Source: Oscillospiraceae bacterium (GTDB lineage Bacteria > Bacillota > Clostridia > Oscillospirales > Ruminococcaceae). Taken from it: a stretch of 8,414 nt of DNA. The stretch is taken from NCBI GenBank assembly GCA_009782665.1, contig WRIP01000043.1, positions 1-8,414 of the forward strand. Direction: 5' to 3'. Shown here piece after piece: positions 1 to 5,034 of the stretch. The notes under the pieces were generated by a model. That model had not been told where the DNA came from, ran no database searches, and was given only the letters and a program-made list of their open reading frames with translations. Each line of letters begins with the position of its first letter. Position 1 is the stretch's first letter. Position numbers and translations under genes: made by a program.

Positions 1-679
1 TATCTATAGATGGTTTGGTCTTATTGGTGTTCTCTTCAGTCGCAGGAGATTCCCCTATTTGCTCCAGCAACTCCCGTTCTTCTCGTTTTTTATTTATCTG
101 AGAGGAGACCGGTTTTCGTATACTCTCGATAAGGTCGTACAACCCTTTTCGCATGATGGCCATCATACATACAAAGATGAGAAGCACTATGGTTATTTTC
201 GCACCGGTACGACCGAACATCAGATATAGAGGCCAGCCGAGTAAGGCTGAGAACAGTCCTCCGCCACTCTTCTCAACCCCATGGGTATACAACCTGACGA
301 TTCCTTCAAAGAAACCGAACTTATCTATGTTGATGTTACCGAACACCAAAAAAGCTCCGCAGAAGGAAACCGAGAGCAGTATAATGAAGAACACCTGCAT
401 CTTCTGAGGTTTTCTGTTATATGCAAGCATTAGGGTGATGAGTAGCAAGATAATACCGAAACAATATGCCAGAATTCCTGATATACCGAATAGGAGATTA
501 TGCAGAAACAACCAGAGGTTCTGTCCTTCAATGAAGGCGACTGCCATAAGGAACAGGGAAAATGCGAACAAGACAACGTTGCGAAACTGTCGCTTTCTCA
601 TACGCTCTTCCTGAAGCGCTTTAGCAGTATCTGCTCGAGTTTTTCTGTTTTTTGCAGCCGAGGATGTATTCGTTGCCAT
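1..679 (-). CDS. ftsK: DNA translocase FtsK/SpoIIIE family, N-terminal membrane domain (3' end outside window)
   Basis: FtsK/SpoIIIE proteins are membrane-anchored ATPases that pump chromosomal DNA through the division or sporulation septum. Only the first 226 codons lie here, so the RecA-like motor and gamma domain are not visible. A basic cytoplasmic head (about residues 1-33) is followed by four hydrophobic segments at about 34-51, 63-86, 94-113 and 160-176. Between the third and fourth lies the family hallmark GGGLFSALLGWPLYLMFGRT (about 139-158). A charged, low-complexity linker starts near residue 185. The phrase GQNLWLFLHNLLFG (52-65) resembles FtsK of clostridia. The ATG is preceded by GGAGAAG (683-689) at good spacing. 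The gene starts 31 bases after uppP with no terminator between, so co-transcription is likely. The assignment rests on the 4TM region alone and is fairly secure. Confidence 0.87.
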   Translation of the reverse strand, partial: MATNTSSAAKNRKTRADTAKALQEERMRKRQFRNVVLFAFSLFLMAVAFIEGQNLWLFLHNLLFGISGILAYCFGIILLLITLMLAYNRKPQKMQVFFIILLSVSFCGAFLVFGNINIDKFGFFEGIVRLYTHGVEKSGGGLFSALLGWPLYLMFGRTGAKITIVLLIFVCMMAIMRKGLYDLIESIRKPVSSQINKKREERELLEQIGESPATEENTNKTKPSID

Positions 680-710
680 TGTCTTCTCCGTCAACTATTT
701 ATCTTTACTG

Positions 711-1550
711 TCATATATGCTCAAAAACTCCGACTGTCAGAGTAATACTTCCTACTAGAAACAGATAGTATGAAAAAAACACATATCTATCTTTCTTAAT
801 CAACCACCTAATCAACCAGATGGTCAGACTTCCGAACACTGCTGAGACGACAAATCCCAATGCCAGTATGAAAAGATCCACCGTTAGGTCACTTTTGGAG
901 ACAGCTAGTATCTCGGAAGCACTCGCTGCTAGGATTGCCGGAATGCTGAGGATGAAGGAAAAGCTGATGAGGGTATCCTTCTTGAGACCTCTCAAAGCGG
1001 CTACCGCAGTGGTAGACCCTGAACGTGATATACCCGGGACTATTGCCACCAGCTGGGCAATACCGACTAGAAATGCATCCAGGGGTTTCATCAGTGAGAT
1101 ATCTCGCCTTCCTCTATCCCAGAAGAAGGCGATAAAGAGCAATAACCCGGTAATGAGGAAGCATACCCCTTCGATGATAATATCATCATCGGTGGCAATT
1201 CCTTTTACGAAATCATTCAGGAAGTATGCAGCGGCTAGTGGAAGGGTTGCGATGAACACCATGAATATCATCCTTCTCGATTCATTGGTGTTCTCGAGAA
1301 TATTCCGGAATCGGAATATATCACCGAGTAATCGGAATAATTCCTTTATCATCCCCCATACTTCTTTTCTGAAGGCGACTAGAACCGAACACAGGGTCCC
1401 GATATGTAACATCACAATGAGTAACAGTGAAGTTTCATCATCGGTACCGAAAAAATGCTGATAGACCGAAAGATGACCGCTGCTGCTTATTGGTAGAAAC
1501 TCGGTTACTCCCTGTATTATTCCCTGTATTATTACATCTATGAGATTCAA
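711..1550 (-). CDS. uppP: Undecaprenyl-diphosphatase (UppP/BacA)
   Basis: This integral membrane enzyme dephosphorylates undecaprenyl diphosphate to the monophosphate, recycling the lipid carrier for peptidoglycan and other wall polymers; the family is linked to bacitracin tolerance. At 279 residues it has the usual family length. Both signature regions are present: QGVTEFLPISSSGHL (13-27, with Glu17 and His26) and PGISRSGSTTAVAALRG (172-188, with Arg176). Several hydrophobic segments fit the polytopic fold, for example about 44-60, 95-111, 125-144, 195-212, 226-248 and 257-276. The start codon is TTG, supported by AGAGG six bases upstream and by the N-terminus MNLIDVIIQG, where this family normally begins. 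It is the first gene after a strong promoter (1623-1651) and precedes ftsK in the same direction. No defect is seen. Confidence 0.96.
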   Translation of the reverse strand: MNLIDVIIQGIIQGVTEFLPISSSGHLSVYQHFFGTDDETSLLLIVMLHIGTLCSVLVAFRKEVWGMIKELFRLLGDIFRFRNILENTNESRRMIFMVFIATLPLAAAYFLNDFVKGIATDDDIIIEGVCFLITGLLLFIAFFWDRGRRDISLMKPLDAFLVGIAQLVAIVPGISRSGSTTAVAALRGLKKDTLISFSFILSIPAILAASASEILAVSKSDLTVDLFILALGFVVSAVFGSLTIWLIRWLIKKDRYVFFSYYLFLVGSITLTVGVFEHI

Positions 1551-1581
1551 TATATACCTCTTCGAAGTCAGAAGATACGGT

Positions 1582-1598
1582 GGGTGAAACTGTCACCC
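1582..1598 (-). promoter_or_regulatory. Inverted repeat in the uppP 5' leader
   Basis: In the transcript direction the sequence reads GGGTGA-CAGTT-TCACCC, a perfect 6-bp stem with a 5-base loop. It lies between the predicted uppP transcription start and the ribosome binding site. There is no following T-run, so it is not an intrinsic terminator. It could be an operator just downstream of the start site, a 5' RNA stabiliser, or chance. The dyad is certain; its function is not. Confidence 0.4.
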
Positions 1599-1622
1599 TA
1601 TCGTTAATCCATTACTCTACAT

Positions 1623-1651
1623 ATTATACCGAGCGAGCAAAAAATGTTCAA
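1623..1651 (-). promoter_or_regulatory. Sigma-A/sigma-70 type promoter for uppP-ftsK
   Basis: Reading the minus strand, TTGAAC (1651-1646) and a perfect TATAAT (1628-1623) are separated by exactly 17 bases. An AT-rich stretch follows the -35 box in the spacer. Transcription would start near 1616, giving a leader of about 65 bases before the uppP TTG codon. This is the best promoter match in the window. Confidence 0.75.
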
Positions 1652-1762
1652 TCTAAAGACGTCGAAAAGGAGAAATGTACTTTACTTAGCTAAGAACATA
1701 TTGTCCCCATGGTGTTAGCACAATTGGAGAACCCTCACGATTTAATGTTGTAGCAGTTTTTC

Positions 1763-1817
1763 CTAACACATTTTCTAAAGATAAATTGTTGACTACTAAC
1801 ACATTTTCCAAAGATAA
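1763..1817. repeat. Pair of 22-base direct repeats, 33-base period
   Basis: CTAACACATTTTCTAAAGATAA at 1763-1784 recurs at 1796-1817 with one difference (C for T at the 14th base). The 11 bases between copies are unrelated. The core CTAACAC also occurs inverted (GTGTTAG) at 1712-1718. The repeats lie just beyond the 3' end of the decayed ATPase gene and about 150 bases upstream of the uppP promoter. They could be paired protein-binding sites, a small local duplication, or the edge of a lost element. The similarity is plain; the role is unknown. Confidence 0.6.
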
Positions 1818-1832
1818 TATCAAAATAGTACT

Positions 1833-2126
1833 AAAGTTGAACAGGACGAACAGCGGAAAATTGAGCAGCCAGTTGTCAAAGCGTAAGCTTGACAATGAGG
1901 TGTGTATCGATAACTCGAGGTTATACCTCTCACGGTAAACAAGCAAACTCCGCGTCTGTAAACTTTTCTCGCTTTGACTTCAACGGGATATATACGTTTG
2001 TCGTCGGCAAAAACAAAATCGACCTTTGTCGTCGCTTCCGAAGACTTATAACAGATATTGCGTATAAAACTTTTTTACTGCGAGTTCGGATAGTACAAAC
2101 TACTCGGTCACCGCACCCATAAATTC
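1833..2126 (-). pseudogene. Decayed 3' end of a DUF4143-type AAA ATPase gene
   Basis: Three reading frames on the minus strand join into the C-terminal part of a DUF4143 ATPase (a family of roughly 400 residues with a P-loop N-terminal domain). Frame one, from 2126, reads EFMGAVTE, an in-frame TAG at 2102-2100, then FVLSELA; the family has an intact GAVTE-x-FVLQEL-like stretch there. After a shift near the A-run at 2071-2076, frame two reads RNICYKSSEATTKVDFVF and then IYPVEVKA, the conserved acidic VDF...VEVK pair. A one-base loss near 1970 leads to frame three: EKSLQTRSLLVYRERYN, then IHTSLSSL and DNWLLNFPLF, matching the usual C-terminus. I recognise nothing of the P-loop half further upstream. 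The open frame at 1686-1946 is frame three running on past the homologous end, so it is not a separate gene. The product cannot be functional. Recognition is from memory of the family, not from a search. Confidence 0.8.
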
Positions 2127-2171
2127 CTAGACTTTTTATGAAAATATGAATGAAACGACCAATCTCTCGAT

Positions 2172-2198
2172 TTGACTTTTCGGTGCCGAATGTATAAA
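2172..2198 (+). promoter_or_regulatory. Possible aconitase promoter with a spacer dyad
   Basis: TTGACT (2172-2177) and TATAAA (2193-2198) could be -35 and -10 boxes, but the 15-base spacing is shorter than the ideal 17. The spacer holds the dyad TTCGG-TG-CCGAA (2179-2190), placed where a bound repressor would block RNA polymerase. A start near 2205 would leave a leader of about 65 bases before the aconitase ATG. A second small dyad, AGATA-GTT-TATCT (2231-2243), lies within that leader. Moderate to weak evidence. Confidence 0.35.
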
Positions 2199-2269
2199 CT
2201 GATGTTGGAGATATTTGCGAAAAATATAACAGATAGTTTATCTAATCATTTAGTTGAAAGGTTAACTCA

Positions 2270-4225
2270 ATGGGTCTTACCGTAGCACAGAAGATTATTC
2301 AATCTCACATTCTAGAAGGGTCATTGGATGCCGGAGGAGACGGTAAAGAGATAGGCATCCGTATGGATCAGACACTTACCCAGGATTCCACCGGTACCAT
2401 GGCATACCTACAGTTTGAATCCATGGGCATTGCTCGTGTGAAGACCGAGCTGTCGCTCGCATACATCGATCACAACCTGCTGCAGACAGGCTTTGAAAAT
2501 GCCGATGATCATGCCTTTATTAAATCCATAACAAAAAAGAGTGGTATACGTTACTCGCGAGCCGGCAACGGCATCTGTCATCACGTACATCTCGAGCGGT
2601 TTGCAATGCCCGGGAAAACACTGATAGGCTCCGATAGCCATACCCCCACCGCAGGTGGAATCGGTTCGCTCGCTATCGGCGCGGGAGGATTGGATGTCGC
2701 TGTTGCTATGGGTGGCGGTCCATACTATATAGAGAACCCAAAGATACTGGGAGTAAAATTACTAGGAACCCTGAATAAAGGGGTATCCGCAAAGGATGTT
2801 ATTCTGGAGCTGCTAAGGCGACTCACAGTCAAGGGCGGGGTTGGTAAAATTGTTGAATACTTCGGTGAGGGTGTGGCAACACTGTCGGTACCCGAGCGAG
2901 CGATAATCACCAACATGGGAGCTGAACTCGGAGCCACCACCTCCATCTTCCCCTCCGATGAAAATACCCTCCGTTTCCTCCGTGCTCAACGCAGAGAGGG
3001 AGATTTTATCGAGATTAAGGCAGATACGGATGCAGTATATGATGAAGTAATCGTATTGGATTTATCATCGCTTGTACCGCTTGTAGCCTGTCCGCATATG
3101 CCCGACAATGTTAAGAAGGTCTCGGAGCTTGCGGGACTTAAGATTGATCAGGTCTGTATCGGTTCCTGTACCAACTCATCACTCTACGATCTGATGACCG
3201 TTGCTGCCATACTTAAGGATGGGGTGGTTAAGGAAGGAGTGAGTGTCACCATTTCTCCCGGCTCTCGTCAGATACTACGTATGTTAGCAGAAACCAATAT
3301 ACTGGCTGACCTACTCTCAAGTGGGGTTCGCATACTGGAATGCGGTTGTGGTCCCTGTATCGGAATGGGACAGGCACCTGTCAGCGGTGCGGTAAGTTTG
3401 CGCACCTTCAACCGAAACTTCGAGGGACGCTCGGGAACCAAGGATGCCATGGTATATTTGGTCAGTCCCGAAACTGCAGCGGTCAGCGCATTGTACGGCG
3501 AACTGACCGATCCCAGCGACTTTACAAAAGACATTTCGTTTAAACTTCCCGAGATATATAGTGTGAACGACAATATGATAGATGCTCCCGCTTCGGTGGA
3601 AGAGGCTGTTTCACTTACGGTAGTGCATGGTCCCAACATCAAGGAGTTTCCGATTATCTCAGCATTAAACACAGATATTTCTGCAGCGGTATCCATAAAG
3701 GTCGGCGACAACATCACCACTGACCACATTGCTCCGTCGGATGCCAAGCTGTTACCCTTTAGATCCAACATCCCCTATCTCTCCGATTACTCATTTGCGG
3801 GATGTGACCTCGATTTCCCAGAACGTGCCAGAGAATACGGTATTAGTTTTGTTATTGCCGGAGAAAACTACGGGCAGGGGTCCTCACGAGAGCATGCCGC
3901 TCTCGTTCCACTATATCTCGGGGTACGAATGGTAGTCGCAAAGTCGTTTGCGAGAATCCATCGCGACAATCTCGCAAATATCGGCATAATCCCGATGGTT
4001 TTTGTGAACCCTTCCGACTACGACCGAATCAATCTGTCGGATCGCTTAGAGATACGCGGGATAAAACAGAGTCTCACCGCACACAAGAGCAACTTCAAGC
4101 TCATCAACCTAACTAAAAACGAAAGCTATGATATCATCACTGAGGTCTCGGTTCGACAGATGAATTACCTGCTAGCAGGAGGTCTGTTAGCATATACCAA
4201 GCAGCTAAACCAGGAGCTCGTGTAG
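2270..4225 (+). CDS. acn: Aconitate hydratase (putative/Aquifex-type aconitase)
   Basis: Aconitase interconverts citrate and isocitrate through cis-aconitate using a [4Fe-4S] cluster. At 651 residues this fits the shorter 'putative, Aquifex-type' bacterial aconitases rather than AcnA (about 890). The substrate-binding and cluster domains fill about residues 1-420. The cluster ligands are Cys300 (in CIGSCTNSS) and Cys360 and Cys363 (in ECGCGPCIGMG). SDSHTPTAGG (121-130) is a conserved active-site stretch. The swivel domain (about 470-645) carries GDNITTDHIAPSDAK (479-493) and NYGQGSSREHAAL (533-545), where Ser538, Ser539 and Arg540 align with the catalytic Ser642-Ser643-Arg644 of mitochondrial aconitase. 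The ATG start has AAAGG (2257-2261) upstream and gives the family-like N-terminus MGLTVAQKI. All key residues are present, so it should be active. With the dehydrogenase at 7534 it completes citrate to 2-oxoglutarate. A homoaconitase or isopropylmalate isomerase role is less likely because both halves are fused in one chain of aconitase type. Confidence 0.95.
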   Translation: MGLTVAQKIIQSHILEGSLDAGGDGKEIGIRMDQTLTQDSTGTMAYLQFESMGIARVKTELSLAYIDHNLLQTGFENADDHAFIKSITKKSGIRYSRAGNGICHHVHLERFAMPGKTLIGSDSHTPTAGGIGSLAIGAGGLDVAVAMGGGPYYIENPKILGVKLLGTLNKGVSAKDVILELLRRLTVKGGVGKIVEYFGEGVATLSVPERAIITNMGAELGATTSIFPSDENTLRFLRAQRREGDFIEIKADTDAVYDEVIVLDLSSLVPLVACPHMPDNVKKVSELAGLKIDQVCIGSCTNSSLYDLMTVAAILKDGVVKEGVSVTISPGSRQILRMLAETNILADLLSSGVRILECGCGPCIGMGQAPVSGAVSLRTFNRNFEGRSGTKDAMVYLVSPETAAVSALYGELTDPSDFTKDISFKLPEIYSVNDNMIDAPASVEEAVSLTVVHGPNIKEFPIISALNTDISAAVSIKVGDNITTDHIAPSDAKLLPFRSNIPYLSDYSFAGCDLDFPERAREYGISFVIAGENYGQGSSREHAALVPLYLGVRMVVAKSFARIHRDNLANIGIIPMVFVNPSDYDRINLSDRLEIRGIKQSLTAHKSNFKLINLTKNESYDIITEVSVRQMNYLLAGGLLAYTKQLNQELV

Positions 4226-4313
4226 CGGTTCTACCTGAGATACTGAGAAAACTGACAGAGAAAATCCTTTCACTTCAGTTTCTTAAAATAAATGTAGTTG
4301 GAGGACATTAAGT

Positions 4314-4910
4314 ATGGCAAAGTTATTTTACCAGGGACATGGCAGTTTTCGATTAACCTCAAGCGACGGAGTTGTAGTCTATATCGATCCGTATATCGGC
4401 GAAGGGTATGACCTGCCTGCCGATATCATACTCATTACACATCAACACGAAGATCATACACAGGTCGGTTTGATCACCCAAAAGGACAGTTGCCAAATCA
4501 TCAGCAACTTCGAAGCACTGGAAGGTGGTAAACATAACTGCTTTAGTATTTTAGGTATCGAGATAGAAGCGGTAGAAGCCGGTAACAATGCAGGGCATTC
4601 GCTTGAAGACTGTGTTGGATATATCGTTACCATCGACGGATTGAAACTCTACTTCTGTGGAGATACATCCACCACCGCACAGATGAAAACCTTCAGTGAC
4701 AGAGCACTCGACTATGCATTTTTATGCGCCGACGGTTTCTATAACATGAATCTTGAGGAAGCTGCTGAATGCGCTAAGATCATCGGTGCCAAGCACAACG
4801 TACCGGTACATCTTAAACCCGGAGAGCTGTTTGATCGCGAGATGGCTGAGAGTTTCGATGCACCCAATCGTTTGATTATTGAGCCGGGTAAGGATGTTGA
4901 ACTGGGCTAA
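4314..4910 (+). CDS. Metallo-beta-lactamase-fold hydrolase, UlaG-like
   Basis: A 198-residue cytoplasmic protein with no signal peptide or membrane segment. It has the metal-binding signature THQHEDHT (His43, His45, Asp47, His48), then NNAGHSLED (His95), FCGDTS (Asp117) and VPVHLKPG (His166). Together these are the usual ligands of a dinuclear zinc-type site. The short length and YIDPYIG near residues 23-29 suit the Lactamase_B_3/UlaG-like group, which includes ascorbate-6-phosphate lactonase and many uncharacterised hydrolases. The substrate cannot be read from sequence. A GGAGG (4300-4304) lies nine bases before the ATG. It starts 88 bases after aconitase, with no convincing terminator between them, and is followed by a strong hairpin at 4933. 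It is therefore probably the last gene of a short aconitase operon. Confidence 0.88.
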   Translation: MAKLFYQGHGSFRLTSSDGVVVYIDPYIGEGYDLPADIILITHQHEDHTQVGLITQKDSCQIISNFEALEGGKHNCFSILGIEIEAVEAGNNAGHSLEDCVGYIVTIDGLKLYFCGDTSTTAQMKTFSDRALDYAFLCADGFYNMNLEEAAECAKIIGAKHNVPVHLKPGELFDREMAESFDAPNRLIIEPGKDVELG

Positions 4911-4932
4911 TCCTAAACTTATGTAATACACC

Positions 4933-4988
4933 GTACAGAACTGTGTCACACACATCTGACATTAACAGTTCTGTACTGTTATTCTTTT
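4933..4988 (+). terminator. Terminator-like hairpin after the hydrolase gene
   Basis: GTACAGAACTGT (4933-4944) and ACAGTTCTGTAC (4965-4976) form a perfect 12-bp inverted repeat around a 20-base loop. The loop can itself pair GTCA with TGAC. The 3' arm runs into TGTTATTCTTTT, a T-rich but interrupted tail. It begins 22 bases after the hydrolase stop codon. The stem is not very GC-rich and the loop is long for an intrinsic terminator, so an operator for the downstream kinase gene is an alternative. Confidence 0.6.
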
Positions 4989-5034
4989 CACCGAGGCCAG
5001 TAGTAGAATATACCCGAAAAGTAAAGGTAAGTAT

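Noticed and set aside
820..1461. A 213-codon plus-strand open frame
   Set aside because: It is fully antisense to uppP, whose two signature motifs and length are unambiguous; the composition is that of a shadow frame.
1873..1895. TTGTCAA / TTGACAA inverted repeat, with a consensus-like TTGACA at 1889-1894, as a regulatory site
   Set aside because: It falls within the ATPase relic coding for SLSSLRFDNW, and no suitable -10 box follows at 16-18 bases; the dyad is most likely a by-product of coding sequence.
1914..1930. Small hairpins around GAGGT-TAT-ACCTC as a riboswitch or leader structure
   Set aside because: These also lie in the relic's coding sequence (YRERYNLEL), and no known riboswitch core was recognised.
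1686..1946. An 86-codon minus-strand open frame as a stand-alone small gene
   Set aside because: Its first 38 or so residues are the last frame of the decayed DUF4143 ATPase, there is no ribosome binding site before its TTG, and the tail is run-on sequence through the direct repeats.
1889..2122. A 77-codon plus-strand open frame starting at a TTG
   Set aside because: It lies antisense to the ATPase relic, lacks a Shine-Dalgarno sequence and resembles no family.
3268..3771. A 167-codon minus-strand open frame
   Set aside because: It is antisense to the catalytic part of aconitase, which is intact; no independent support.
4245..4284. Inverted repeat between acn and the hydrolase gene as a terminator
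   Set aside because: The stem has a bulge, a 19-base loop and is followed by TAAAATAAA rather than a T-run.
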